Origin: LC029 sp036676475
GTDB taxonomy: Bacteria > Bacillota > Bacilli > Aneurinibacillales > RAOX-1
Length of the DNA: 64,000 bases
Reading direction: 5' to 3'
NCBI GenBank assembly: GCA_036676475.1
Contig: JAKFCU010000036.1
Location: forward strand, 62,001 to 126,000
Shown here in pieces: positions 1 through 8,125 of the stretch. Below the pieces are notes generated by a model. It was not told the DNA's origin, searched no databases, and saw only the letters and a program-made list of their open reading frames with translations. Each line of letters starts with the position of its first letter. Position 1 is the stretch's first letter. A program made the translations under genes and the position numbers.

Positions 1-207
1 CAGGGCAGGAAGTTAGCAGAAAATCAGGTGGAATCCATAGGTGTATTGGCTCTTTTAATCGGAACGTTTGCCGCAGCGATTTCCGGCTATGTAGCGGTCA
101 GGTGGATGTTAAGGATCCTCAACAAGGGTTCTCTAAGAATTTTTTCGTATTATGTTTGGGTTTTAGGATGTTTTATAATCATTCTTCAGCTGTTAGGTAG
201 ATGGTAA
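1..207 (+). CDS. uppP: Undecaprenyl-diphosphatase, C-terminal part (cut by window edge)
   Basis: The frame is open from base 1 to a TAA at 205-207, giving the last 68 residues of a membrane protein. It has a hydrophobic segment with small residues (GTFAAAISGYVAVRWML), then a linker ending SLRIFSYY, and a final hydrophobic helix ending LLGRW. This is the C-terminal pattern of UppP/BacA, which dephosphorylates undecaprenyl diphosphate so the lipid carrier can be reused in wall synthesis. The N-terminus and the catalytic region lie outside the window, so the call rests on the tail only. A small AAAATGT/ACATTTT hairpin follows at 245-262, but it has no clear T-run. Confidence 0.7.
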   Translation, partial: QGRKLAENQVESIGVLALLIGTFAAAISGYVAVRWMLRILNKGSLRIFSYYVWVLGCFIIILQLLGRW

Positions 208-340
208 ATATTCCCAAATTTGTCGAAATGTCAACTTTCGTCATAAAATGTAGAAACATTTTGATAGGAATTGTAGAGGAGAATATCGAATTGAATAAGT
301 GGCAAGATATTAAAAGGCCTAAGATCCGAAGGAGGGTAAT

Positions 341-868
341 ATGGGCATCGGAATGAACTTTGTTTGTTCCTGCTGCGGATATGATAGCGGGATATTAATG
401 TTAAATCAAGGTACACATGTGTCCCTTGAACAAGTTGTTCAATCCTATATACATACCTATACTCAAGAAATAGACTTGGCTATGCATCCTTATAGGGAAC
501 AGCAATATCGACATATATTAAGTGATATCATACATTCTTCCGACAGGGAGACCATTCATCATTATGACGGTTGTGTATGCTATGGATGTAATAAAACCTA
601 TGAGATGCTAGATATTTTACAGCGAAAAGAAGAAGAGGTTTTTGCATGGGAAATGGGTGGAAATAGGATAAATGCAAATCCCATTCAGCAAATGTTTCAA
701 TTTTCGAATGATCAATGGCAAAGTCTTCTTGGAGAACATCCTCTATGTGTATTTTGCAACCAACAGGTAAAAAAGATTTCCGAAGAATCTCTTGCTAGCG
801 GCTTGATATGTCCGAAATGCAAGACAGGAAATTTAATGGTTGGCAATGAATTTGAGATATGGGGATAA
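341..868 (+). CDS. Hypothetical zinc-ribbon protein
   Basis: The predicted protein has 175 residues. It opens with a CSCCGYDSG motif, has a lone CVCYGC near the middle, and ends with two CxxC pairs (CVFC and CPKC) about 25 residues apart, the layout of a C-terminal treble-clef or zinc-ribbon. The ATG at 341 follows a strong GGAGGG SD sequence at 330-335; an internal ATG at 353 is less well placed. There is no signal peptide or membrane segment. I do not recognise the family. It stands alone between uppP and the ComK-like gene, both on the same strand, with about 130-150 bp on either side. Confidence 0.65.
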   Translation: MGIGMNFVCSCCGYDSGILMLNQGTHVSLEQVVQSYIHTYTQEIDLAMHPYREQQYRHILSDIIHSSDRETIHHYDGCVCYGCNKTYEMLDILQRKEEEVFAWEMGGNRINANPIQQMFQFSNDQWQSLLGEHPLCVFCNQQVKKISEESLASGLICPKCKTGNLMVGNEFEIWG

Positions 869-987
869 GGTATGATGCAAACAGTTTTCAATTTCATAGA
901 GAGCTGTTTCTTTCTTTTTTGAAGTATTTTTTCTTTGGATAATTTGTTAAAATGTTACTGTAGTAGACTATAAAGGAGGTAATAAGC

Positions 988-1608
988 CTGAAACGTGTAA
1001 CTGTAATATCAAGTGATCTCATGTCCAAAGCCAAACAGTTTATTCATGATGGGTTGGCCATTGAACCTGTTTTGATTAAGGACCATGGAGAGATGACAAA
1101 AGTCATTTTTCAAGAGGAGTACCATTTGTTACCTTGTACTACTCAACGTTTTGTTATGGAGCTGTGTCAGACCCTGTTCCTAAACTTAAAATCACTTCAG
1201 GATGTAGTCAAAGTAAAAGTAAATAAAAAACAGCTTGTTCCTGTCCCGTTAACATTCCAATTGGTATTGATTCCATTAAGATGTATAAACAAAGATAAAG
1301 TGAAGACACGAGGGTTCCTGTGGATTGTTCATCGTCAAATCCTGGAGATTCATCCGATTCCGCTTCATACCAACCATAGTTATCTTGTTTTGAAAAATGG
1401 TGATCAGCTTCAAGTACCATATTCCGCTCACTTTATCCAACAGCAACTTCGGGATGCCTGCCTTATTGAATATTTATTTCAGCAAGCCCACATGTCGTTT
1501 CCTCACGATCAACGCCTCACTCCAATCGGACAAGCATGGAACCCACCCTTCGAATTGCAAATGCAGCTTCTTAATATTGCAGAAGCAATACGCAAATACT
1601 CTTCTTAA
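988..1608 (+). CDS. comK: ComK-like competence transcription factor (probable CTG start)
   Basis: The central and C-terminal parts resemble ComK, the master regulator of genetic competence in Bacillus. The match is a GFLWIVH stretch, then a variable strand, then LKNGDQLQVPYS and a helix containing QQLRDACLIEYLFQ, in the same order and spacing as GWISHVH, SNGKTMELPIS and NQVYRTAWLRTKFQ in B. subtilis ComK. The first ATG (1021) has no SD sequence, but AAAGGAGGT at 972-980 sits seven bases before an in-frame CTG at 988, which adds 11 residues. CTG is therefore the likelier start. The product would be a DNA-binding activator of DNA-uptake genes. The identity is by remote resemblance from memory, so function is inferred. 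Confidence 0.6.
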   Translation: MKRVTVISSDLMSKAKQFIHDGLAIEPVLIKDHGEMTKVIFQEEYHLLPCTTQRFVMELCQTLFLNLKSLQDVVKVKVNKKQLVPVPLTFQLVLIPLRCINKDKVKTRGFLWIVHRQILEIHPIPLHTNHSYLVLKNGDQLQVPYSAHFIQQQLRDACLIEYLFQQAHMSFPHDQRLTPIGQAWNPPFELQMQLLNIAEAIRKYSS

Positions 1609-1699
1609 GCAAATTGTTTTCTTTATCAACCTGGTCCCTGGTTAATTTTGCTTTTTAATAGTAAATGTGGTTAAATCAACATATAATTGGACTTCGTGT

Positions 1700-1840
1700 A
1701 TGCTTCTTCATGGTTTAATAAAAAATAGAGAAGATGAATGCGTGTCGGTCGTAAAAGTACTAAAGGACAACAGGTGCATTCCAGCAAGAAGAGAATTCGA
1801 TGTAGTAGGAATGCTGAGAGATGAAGGAGTGAACATATGA
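1700..1840 (+). CDS. Possible 46-residue ORF overlapping the rnjA start
   Basis: An ATG at 1700 opens a frame whose TGA (1838-1840) overlaps the rnjA ATG as ATGA, a typical arrangement for translational coupling. A GTG at 1742 could give a shorter 32-residue product. In B. subtilis the gene just upstream of rnjA is rpoY (RNA polymerase epsilon), but this sequence does not look like RpoY. No good SD sequence precedes either start. It may be a leader peptide or a chance ORF. Confidence 0.3.
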   Translation: MLLHGLIKNREDECVSVVKVLKDNRCIPARREFDVVGMLRDEGVNI

Positions 1841-3501
1841 AAAACATTCAAAGTCCATTGAAGGTCTTTGCCCTAGGTGGTCTAGGTGAAATTGGAAAAA
1901 ACATGTATGTGGTGGAATATCAAGATGATATTATCGTCATTGATTCGGGCCTTAAGTTTCCTGAAGAGGAGATGCTAGGTATTGATTTAGTGATCCCTGA
2001 TGTAACCTACTTGGTGGAGAATAAGGATCGTGTTCGCGGCATCCTGCTTACTCATGGACATGAGGACCATATCGGTGCGCTTCCTTTTGTTTTAAAAGAG
2101 CTAGATGTGCCGCTATATGGAACAAAGCTAACGCTTGGCTTAGCTAAAGTAAAACTGCAAGAACATGGTTTGATTAATCGAGTGCAGATCAACGAAATTA
2201 GTGATGCAACTATCCTAAAGCTTGGTGTATTAACTGTTTCATTTTTCCGTGTCAATCATAGCATTCCTGATGCAGTTGGAGTTGCTGTAGATACTCCGCA
2301 AGGCATTGTCGTACATACCGGTGACTTTAAATTTGATTATACACCGGTTGGCGAGAAGGCAGATTTAGGGAAGATGGCGGCCCTAGGCGAGAAGGGTGTA
2401 TTGTGCCTTCTATCTGACAGTACAAATGCTGAACGCCCTGGACATACCTTATCAGAAAGAACGGTAGGGGAAACAATTAAAGAAGTATTCCATAAATCTG
2501 AAGGCCGCATCATCTTTGCTACATTTGCATCTAATGTGTATCGACTGCAGCAAGTCATTGAAGCAGCCGATCAATATGGACGCAAGATTGCCGTCCTTGG
2601 TCGCAGTATGGAAAATGTATTCCGTATCGGTGCGGAGCTAGGCTATTTGAATATCCCCAAAGGAATGCTTATTGACGTTAATGAAATTGATCGTCATTCA
2701 GCTAATAAAGTCGTTATTGTGTGTACAGGTAGCCAGGGTGAACCTATGGCTGCCTTAACAAGAATTGCTACGGGATCCCATCGGACAGTGAAAATCTATC
2801 CAGGCGATACGGTCATTATTGCCGCTCAGCCTATCCCTGGAAACGCAAGATTTGTGGGGAGAACGATTGACTTATTGATGCGTGCTGGAGCAGATGTAGT
2901 GTTTGGTTCTGTTTCTGGGTTCCATGTTTCCGGTCATGGCAGTCAAGAAGAGCTGAAGCTGATGCTGAATCTGATTCGCCCGAAGTATTTCATCCCCATT
3001 CATGGTGAATACCGAATGTTGATGATGCATAAGAGGCTGGCAGAGGAAACAGGAATACCTAGCAGCAATATCTTTATTTTAGATAATGGGGAACCGGTTG
3101 AATTTGTGGATGGAGGAGTGGCACGTACTTCTAAGGTCACTTCGGGAATGGTCCTTATTGATGGTAAGGGAGTAGGCGATATCGGCAATATCGTATTGCG
3201 CGACCGTCGCAAACTTTCTGAAGATGGGTTAATTGTGGTGGTGGTTACCATTAATAAAGAACAATGGAAGATTGTCAGTGGCCCTGACCTGGTTACAAGA
3301 GGATTTGTATATGTCCGGGAGTCTGAAGAGATGCTCAATGAAGCGACACGCTTAGTGCAACAATCGCTGCAGAGATTAACCGAACGAAATGTCAAGGAGT
3401 GGTCTCAGCTTAAGTCAAAAGTCATCGATGTGCTTGAACCATATTTTTATGAAAAGACACAGCGCAAACCGATGATCCTACCGGTGATCATGGAGGTTTA
3501 A
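1837..3501 (+). CDS. rnjA: Ribonuclease J1
   Basis: This 554-residue protein is a full-length RNase J of the metallo-beta-lactamase/beta-CASP family. It degrades and matures RNA with both 5'-3' exonuclease and endonuclease activity, and it is essential or important in Bacillales. The metal-binding HGHEDH motif is at residues 73-78, the beta-CASP segment with LLSDSTNAE near 190-200, and a late histidine motif (PIHGEYRML) near 390, followed by the RNase J C-terminal domain. The ATG at 1837 follows GAAGGAG. A hairpin terminator follows at 3531. In B. subtilis the SR1P peptide contacts the GapA-RNase J1 pair, and an SR1P homologue also lies in this window at 21.9 kb. Confidence 0.97.
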   Translation: MKNIQSPLKVFALGGLGEIGKNMYVVEYQDDIIVIDSGLKFPEEEMLGIDLVIPDVTYLVENKDRVRGILLTHGHEDHIGALPFVLKELDVPLYGTKLTLGLAKVKLQEHGLINRVQINEISDATILKLGVLTVSFFRVNHSIPDAVGVAVDTPQGIVVHTGDFKFDYTPVGEKADLGKMAALGEKGVLCLLSDSTNAERPGHTLSERTVGETIKEVFHKSEGRIIFATFASNVYRLQQVIEAADQYGRKIAVLGRSMENVFRIGAELGYLNIPKGMLIDVNEIDRHSANKVVIVCTGSQGEPMAALTRIATGSHRTVKIYPGDTVIIAAQPIPGNARFVGRTIDLLMRAGADVVFGSVSGFHVSGHGSQEELKLMLNLIRPKYFIPIHGEYRMLMMHKRLAEETGIPSSNIFILDNGEPVEFVDGGVARTSKVTSGMVLIDGKGVGDIGNIVLRDRRKLSEDGLIVVVVTINKEQWKIVSGPDLVTRGFVYVRESEEMLNEATRLVQQSLQRLTERNVKEWSQLKSKVIDVLEPYFYEKTQRKPMILPVIMEV

Positions 3502-3530
3502 GCGTGTTGCCATAAGCGTGAGAAGAGGAG

Positions 3531-3558
3531 GAGGCAATAGTCAAGTGACTATTGCCTC
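3531..3558. terminator. Bidirectional hairpin between rnjA and carD
   Basis: A 13-bp perfect inverted repeat (GAGGCAATAGTCA and its complement) separated by two bases lies between the convergent ends of rnjA and the CarD-family gene. The flanking T-runs are short on both strands, but the position suits a shared terminator. Confidence 0.75.
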
Positions 3559-3565
3559 TTAACTT

Positions 3566-4042
3566 TTAAGGGATAACTTCTTCTATGAATTGGAAAGCTT
3601 GTTCTTGTTGGATGTTTTTGATTAGGGCAATTTCGCTAACGAGGTATTGTTTGGCATCATCCAACATTTTTTTCTCTCCAGTAGATAACCCTTTTTGACG
3701 ATTACGTAAAATGAGGCTTTTTACAACTTGGGCTAGGGCGTATATGTCACCATTTTTTAGCATGACCGCATTTTCGCGATAGCGCTGATGCCAGTTCTCT
3801 GTAGCAAATTCTTCTTTTTGACGGAGAAAGGACTCAATTTCGTGTAAACGATTATCGTCAGCGATTTCGCGAAGTCCTACTTTTTCTACTTTATCAATGG
3901 GAAGCATAACCGTCATGTTAGTTAAAGGAAACTGCAGGATGTAGTAATTTTTCCGGATACCAAGAACTTCCCTTTCTTCAATATTTTTTATAACCCCAGC
4001 ACCATGCATCGGATAAAACACTTTATCACCGATTTGGAACAA
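3566..4042 (-). CDS. carD: CarD/CdnL-family RNA polymerase-binding factor
   Basis: The predicted protein has 158 residues. The N-terminal 60 residues form the CarD/TRCF RNA-polymerase-interaction domain, with the pattern GDKVFYPMHGAGVI followed by YYILQFPLTNMTVMLP. The helical C-terminal part, with W near residue 83 and LKNGDIYALAQVVKSL, matches the CdnL DNA-contact domain. Members bind the RNA polymerase beta subunit and affect open complex stability; the B. subtilis homologue is YdeB. The start ATG at 4042 is preceded on the minus strand by GGGGGTGAAAG. It is separated from cheY upstream by a terminator and a dispersed repeat, so it probably has its own promoter. Confidence 0.9.
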   Translation of the reverse strand: MFQIGDKVFYPMHGAGVIKNIEEREVLGIRKNYYILQFPLTNMTVMLPIDKVEKVGLREIADDNRLHEIESFLRQKEEFATENWHQRYRENAVMLKNGDIYALAQVVKSLILRNRQKGLSTGEKKMLDDAKQYLVSEIALIKNIQQEQAFQFIEEVIP

Positions 4043-4152
4043 GCTTTCACCCCCGTAAAAAAGTTAACTACAGTATAACATCATATGCCAGATATATGAT
4101 GATTATGAATGTTGGAGTATTATTGTCTACTCCGGTAAGATTAGAAAATGAA

Positions 4153-4202
4153 AAAAGACTTGCCTAATAAAATATGTGAATAATCTCACAGGCAAGTCTT
4201 TT
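4153..4202 (-). terminator. Terminator downstream of cheY
   Basis: A 13-bp inverted repeat (AAAAGACTTGCCT with its complement, loop of 24 bases) is followed on the minus strand by a run of six T. It would end cheY transcription before the CarD-family gene. Confidence 0.8.
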
Positions 4203-4206
4203 TATC

Positions 4207-4254
4207 ACTTATAGAAAAGTATTACGCAAATAGCTAAGGCTAGTAGCTTTCTTA
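4207..4254 (+). repeat. Dispersed ~50-bp repeat, copy 1 (divergent)
   Basis: This is a copy of the window's recurring element. The consensus starts ACTTATCGGAAAGTATTATA, continues CGCATAAGGCTGCGC, and ends CAGTAGCTTTCTTA. This copy is diverged (ATTACGCAAATAGCTAAGG). It lies just beyond the stop of cheY. Confidence 0.7.
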
Positions 4255-4260
4255 AATAAA

Positions 4261-4620
4261 TTAAGCTAGGACGCGGTTGAGAGCTTCTGCAACCCGATCA
4301 GGCTGAAATGGTTTCACAACAAAATCCTTGGCTCCTGATTTTATGGCATCTAGAACCATACTCTGTTGCCCCATTGCTGAACACATAATGATTTTTGCAT
4401 TTGGAGCAAAAGAAATAATTTGCTTTACAGCGTCAATTCCATTCATATCCGGCATGGTAATATCCATGGTGACTAAGTCAGGGGATAATGATTTATATTT
4501 TTGCACTGCCTCTTCACCTGTAGAGGCTTCACCTATAATGGAATGTCCATACTCTTCAAGAATTTTTCGTAACATTGTACGCATGAATAAGGCATCATCT
4601 ACGATTAAAACTTTTGCCAT
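4261..4620 (-). CDS. cheY: Chemotaxis response regulator CheY
   Basis: This 119-residue single-domain receiver has the acidic pair D8-D9, phosphoacceptor D53 (in TMDITMPDMNG), the switch serine S81 (CSAMG) and K103 (VVKPF). Large parts, including SPDLVTMDITMP and IIMCSAMGQQSMV, match B. subtilis CheY closely, so it is likely the flagellar-motor CheY that is phosphorylated by CheA and acts on FliM/FliY. The start ATG at 4620 has AAAGGAGGA upstream on the minus strand. It is a stand-alone gene here, not in a fla/che operon, so the chemotaxis partners must lie elsewhere in the genome. Confidence 0.93.
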   Translation of the reverse strand: MAKVLIVDDALFMRTMLRKILEEYGHSIIGEASTGEEAVQKYKSLSPDLVTMDITMPDMNGIDAVKQIISFAPNAKIIMCSAMGQQSMVLDAIKSGAKDFVVKPFQPDRVAEALNRVLA

Positions 4621-4758
4621 ATGAAGTTCCTCCTTTCATCTATAAAAACATATTGGAACAAACGAAAATAATCCGGTAAGAAGACGGAGCTATTCAAACG
4701 GATTCTTCTATTCTATCATAGCAAGGATGAATTCAAGAATGAAGAAAAAAATAATATA

Positions 4759-4787
4759 TTGACATATCTTTTGGACACTTATAAAAT
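4759..4787 (+). promoter_or_regulatory. Sigma-A-type promoter for the 4858 gene
   Basis: A perfect TTGACA at 4759-4764 is followed after 17 bases by TAAAAT at 4782-4787. Transcription would start near 4794, leaving a leader of about 64 bases before the ATG at 4858. Confidence 0.7.
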
Positions 4788-4857
4788 CATCACATATTCG
4801 TATGATCGCTATTAGCCTTTGTAATAGAAATAATTAATAGCTTAGGGAGAGAGAATC

Positions 4858-5142
4858 ATGGAATCTGTTCAGATGGGAACGATCTTACAGAAGAGAAGCT
4901 CTGGTATGACTGAACAACAATGGATTGTACTTTTAGAAGAATTAGAGAAAAACGGATTATTCCTTGTCATTCAGTCTCATAATCCTTGCATAACCAAAAG
5001 CCCGACTGGAGGGTTCATTCCTATCCCTTCCAAAAATGATCAATTTCACCTTTATTCATCCGAAGAACTGATTCAAAAGGGATTACACGTTGGGCATCAT
5101 CTTCTCAGTAAAGCCGAGGCATTAGAAAAGCACCCTTTTTAG
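4858..5142 (+). CDS. Hypothetical 94-residue protein
   Basis: This is a small soluble protein with no motif I recognise. The N-terminal half is helical (MTEQQWIVLLEELEKNGLFL), and the second half contains a PTGGFIPIPSKND segment. The ATG follows a GGGAGAGAG SD region, and a consensus sigma-A promoter lies upstream. The TAG stop lies in the loop of a strong terminator, so the gene is a monocistronic unit. These expression signals make it a real gene even though no function can be assigned. Confidence 0.65.
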   Translation: MESVQMGTILQKRSSGMTEQQWIVLLEELEKNGLFLVIQSHNPCITKSPTGGFIPIPSKNDQFHLYSSEELIQKGLHVGHHLLSKAEALEKHPF

Positions 5143-5160
5143 CGGTGCTTTTCTTTTTTT
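5125..5160 (+). terminator. Terminator overlapping the stop of the 4858 gene
   Basis: A 10-bp stem (GAAAAGCACC with GGTGCTTTTC) and a 9-base loop holding the stop codon are followed by TTTTTTT. Confidence 0.85.
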
Positions 5161-5165
5161 CTTGT

Positions 5166-5267
5166 ACTTATCGGAAAGTATTATACGCATAAGGCTGCGC
5201 CAGTAGCTTTCTGATACTTATCGGTCAAGTATTATACACAAAAAGCTGAGTCAGTAGCTTTCTTATA
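5166..5267 (+). repeat. Dispersed ~50-bp repeat, copies 2 and 3 in tandem
   Basis: Two head-to-tail copies start ACTTATCGG at 5166 and at 5216. The first matches the consensus almost exactly; the second reads TCAAGTATTATACACA with AGCTGAGTC in the middle. They fill the space between two convergent genes. Confidence 0.85.
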
Positions 5268-5594
5268 CTATTTGATTTTCTTATAGCTTTCAGGTGGATA
5301 GCCATGGGCATCTAGCGATTTGGCTATCCATTCTGCTTTTGTCGTTTCTTCATCAAACGTGATCGTGATTTGATCTGATTTCGAGTCTAAATTGACCTTG
5401 AGAATTCCTACGATGCCATCTAATATTTCTGACATCTCTTTTGCTGATTCGGGTGTGGTCATACCCAAGTGGAGAAATTGGTATGTAGCCTCATCCGTTG
5501 ACCCTTTTGCTTGATCTACCATTAATTGGGGAATGAAAGCACCTAAAGCAGCAGCAATGACGAGACCCATGATCATCCACAGTTTCTTATTCAT
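5268..5594 (-). CDS. Membrane-anchored HMA-like protein without metal-binding cysteines
   Basis: This 108-residue protein has an N-terminal membrane anchor or signal (residues 2-22, KKLWMIMGLVIAAALGAFIP) and an outer domain with the betaalphabeta pattern of the heavy-metal-associated fold (MTTPESAKEMSEILDGI, ILKVNLDSKSDQITITFDE, AEWIAKSLDAHGYPP). The CxxC pair that binds copper in HMA domains is absent: the loop reads GMTTPESA. A metal-chaperone role is therefore doubtful. The ATG at 5594 has GGAGGTG upstream on the minus strand; an in-frame ATG 15 bases earlier would place the SD sequence inside the gene. Its 3' end abuts the repeat pair. Confidence 0.6.
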   Translation of the reverse strand: MNKKLWMIMGLVIAAALGAFIPQLMVDQAKGSTDEATYQFLHLGMTTPESAKEMSEILDGIVGILKVNLDSKSDQITITFDEETTKAEWIAKSLDAHGYPPESYKKIK

Positions 5595-5768
5595 CGTACA
5601 CCTCCACAAAAGATTGATTTGGATATAGTATTGACAAGTAAAAGGAAAAACAATGCTTTTTGTATAAAAAAAGGAAAAACAACTGCCAATTAATACAGAT
5701 TATTGTTACAATATACGAAAAGAAGGTAAGAGTAGGAGATGGAGATGTGAGGGAGAGGTAGGGTTATC

Positions 5769-6311
5769 ATGATGGAGATGGTAAAGTTTTTTGTGGATGC
5801 TTGGTTCATACCCATTCAGTGGAATGTTTGCTTGGCCAGAATGATATGGATTCCAGTGCAATTTGAGTCAAAGTTGAATAAGAAGAGAGTGGCCCTTGTA
5901 GCTTGTGTAAAGCAAAAAAAACAAGGAATTCATCCTGCACAAGAGTTATTTACCTCTGCTTGGTTTGTCAAGGCAAAGGAATATGTAGAGAATGTTGGCT
6001 TTGATGATTGGTATATTCTCTCTGCTAAATATCATGTGGTTTCACCTGATGAAATGATTGAATATTATCCCGAACACTTAAATCAATATCGAAAAGAACA
6101 GATTGATGTCTGGGCAAAGACAACAGCGGGACAGATCGAAGACATGAATCTCTCTAACGAACAATTGTACATAATAGGAAGCGAAAAATATCGAACTATC
6201 ACATCTTATCTCCCAGAGTCGGACATCATCGAACCTTTAAAAGGAATGGGAATTTCCCAACAATTGTCGTGGATGAATAGGCAGGCCAAAAAGGAAAAAA
6301 CAGCGGACTAA
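5769..6311 (+). CDS. DUF6884-like protein
   Basis: From about residue 38 the protein reads KKRVALVACVKQKK, then LFTSAWFVKAKEYVE, WYILSAKYHVVSPDE and YIIGSEKYRTI. This is the pattern of the DUF6884 family, found in many bacteria and phages and of unknown biochemical function. The first 37 residues do not belong to the domain, so the start at 5769 (weak GAGAGGTAGGG SD sequence) may be too early. The gene opens a block of poorly characterised genes on the plus strand. Confidence 0.6.
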   Translation: MMEMVKFFVDAWFIPIQWNVCLARMIWIPVQFESKLNKKRVALVACVKQKKQGIHPAQELFTSAWFVKAKEYVENVGFDDWYILSAKYHVVSPDEMIEYYPEHLNQYRKEQIDVWAKTTAGQIEDMNLSNEQLYIIGSEKYRTITSYLPESDIIEPLKGMGISQQLSWMNRQAKKEKTAD

Positions 6312-6365
6312 AATTTTGTATAATGGAGAAGGTTAAATAAAAGTATTCATTTAGAGGTGAAATAT

Positions 6366-6803
6366 GTGTTTGGTTTAGGTAAAAAAAGCAAAAGTTTTGA
6401 TGTACTGTTATTGAAACCGCAGAATGTGAGTAATGAACAAAAGAGAAGGTTCTATCAAATTCTGTTTCCTTCCGTTGTGTCCAGTGATTTTATACAATTA
6501 ATGCTTAGATTGCAGAAATCAAAATTAAATACAACCGAAATATTAGGTGATATGGGAGGTTTTTCGATATTATCCCATATCGAGGGGCTCGAAAAAATCA
6601 CCATTATGGATCAGATTCATCCTGAATCCGAACCCATTCCATTTCAGGATTTTTCAAATCATCTTCTTAATCGTTTTAATAACATGTTAAGCGGAGAGGA
6701 AGAGGAGGAAGCAACAGAAGAGGATAACATGGAAGTCGAAGAACAAGAAGATCTTGTCTATTTTATCGGTGAATTAACACTAATGAAAGATGGAAGCTTC
6801 TGA
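6366..6803 (+). CDS. Hypothetical acidic-tail protein
   Basis: This protein of about 145 residues starts at a GTG (6366) that is six bases after AGAGGTG; an earlier in-frame GTG at 6357 lies inside the SD sequence. It begins FGLGKKSKSFDVLLLKPQ and has a helical middle. Near residues 113-131 it carries a strongly acidic stretch (EEEEEATEEDNMEVEEQED), then a short strand-like end. I do not recognise the family. It is followed within about 105 bp by another unrecognised gene on the same strand, and the two may be co-transcribed. Confidence 0.55.
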   Translation: MFGLGKKSKSFDVLLLKPQNVSNEQKRRFYQILFPSVVSSDFIQLMLRLQKSKLNTTEILGDMGGFSILSHIEGLEKITIMDQIHPESEPIPFQDFSNHLLNRFNNMLSGEEEEEATEEDNMEVEEQEDLVYFIGELTLMKDGSF

Positions 6804-6909
6804 GCCTGAAAGTAATCAGGTTCTTTTTTCTTTTTACAAGGTAGGAAAACGAATACTTTTGTCGAATTAGTCATGATAGAGTATTAGGCAACAGGAGGAT
6901 TTTAGTACC

Positions 6910-8034
6910 ATGATAAGAAGTTTTTTAAAAAGAGTATTTTCCTCAACTTCAGAAGTATCGGCGAGTTCGGAACAACAGACCATGGACCAGATAGAGAACG
7001 AACAACCCTTAGGTTTACCGAATGATTTGCCTAAGATGGTACAAGAGTTGGATATCGTGAAGTCATGTGAAGTTGCAAAAATTTCGAAGGATTGGATCGA
7101 ACGTCACTCCTTCCGGGAAATTGAAGCTGCAGTTGAGCGCTTATATGAAAATGCACAGGAGGAGATCCAGGCAGGGTATCAGCGATTGAGACTTGAGCTA
7201 GATGAAACCTTGCAAATCCCTGATTCTATAATGGCAAAAAGAATAAGTAAATATCTTATAAATGCAGAACAGGAAATAGTGGATTTCACATTTTTCCTTG
7301 ACAAGAATGATCCTGAAACGATGGAGATCTATAAAACCTATTTGCTGCCTCAGCATGTTGAGGATATTAACTCTTTCTTGCAGGAACGGTGCTTCATGAT
7401 CTACGAAACTAGTATCGGTTTATCCCATGATTATAGGTTAGAAATCGAACATTTGCTTCAAGCTCTAGACATTTCGACGGGTCCTGATTTTTTCCAGGAA
7501 TTTGACAAATGGCGTGAAGAAATCTTGAAGAAACATAGAGAAGAAGAAAATGAACGGATCCTTGATAGTGAGACGTCACCCGTTTCATCTGACTTGGTCA
7601 TGATCAAGGTTTCAAGAGAAGAAGTTGAAAATGAAAATATTCAACAACTAGATCACTATTTGAAAGAAGCATTACAATCTCCTGAAATGGCAAAGAGCTA
7701 TAAAGAAACTCTTCTTTTCTCTTTCTATGGTTTTTCCAAACATGAGGATTTGTATAAGCTCATGAACCGAAAGGAAGTGAATGATTGGGCTTCATTGTTG
7801 GTAGAGAAGCATCCCTATATTTTTTATTTTTTAAATGATGAGGAGTACCCTATGACCTCGTTCCTCACATCGTTGGTTGTTACAACCGAAATGGAGAATC
7901 AAGAGGTATTCTACAATGAAGAGGAATTGCTTGCTTTTCAGGAATACATTCTTGATGCCTTAAAGAAACTGGCTAGTTGGCTTGAAGAAGATATAGAAGA
8001 AGTCCTGTTCAAATTTGAATGCCATTTTCAGTAA
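6910..8034 (+). CDS. Hypothetical 374-residue helical protein
   Basis: This is a soluble, acidic, largely alpha-helical protein. It starts with a basic segment (MIRSFLKRVFSS), then a long charged helical region (residues 60-240) and a C-terminal domain with FSFYGFSKHEDLYKLM and LEEDIEEVLFKFE. There is no membrane segment, cysteine cluster or nucleotide-binding motif. The ATG follows CAGGAGGAT. I do not recognise the family. It lies between another unrecognised gene and an S1-domain gene, all on the plus strand. Confidence 0.55.
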   Translation: MIRSFLKRVFSSTSEVSASSEQQTMDQIENEQPLGLPNDLPKMVQELDIVKSCEVAKISKDWIERHSFREIEAAVERLYENAQEEIQAGYQRLRLELDETLQIPDSIMAKRISKYLINAEQEIVDFTFFLDKNDPETMEIYKTYLLPQHVEDINSFLQERCFMIYETSIGLSHDYRLEIEHLLQALDISTGPDFFQEFDKWREEILKKHREEENERILDSETSPVSSDLVMIKVSREEVENENIQQLDHYLKEALQSPEMAKSYKETLLFSFYGFSKHEDLYKLMNRKEVNDWASLLVEKHPYIFYFLNDEEYPMTSFLTSLVVTTEMENQEVFYNEEELLAFQEYILDALKKLASWLEEDIEEVLFKFECHFQ

Positions 8035-8125
8035 TATACCGGAACATTTGTCTATTCTCCTGCATATAGTATTTATAATTATATTGGACCTTTAAAGATG
8101 GATTCCAGGGGGAGCGATCAAATTT

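Noticed and set aside
2052..3395. Minus-strand ORFs inside rnjA (for example 3000-3395)
   Set aside because: Shadow frames of a clear coding gene; no SD sequence and no family match.
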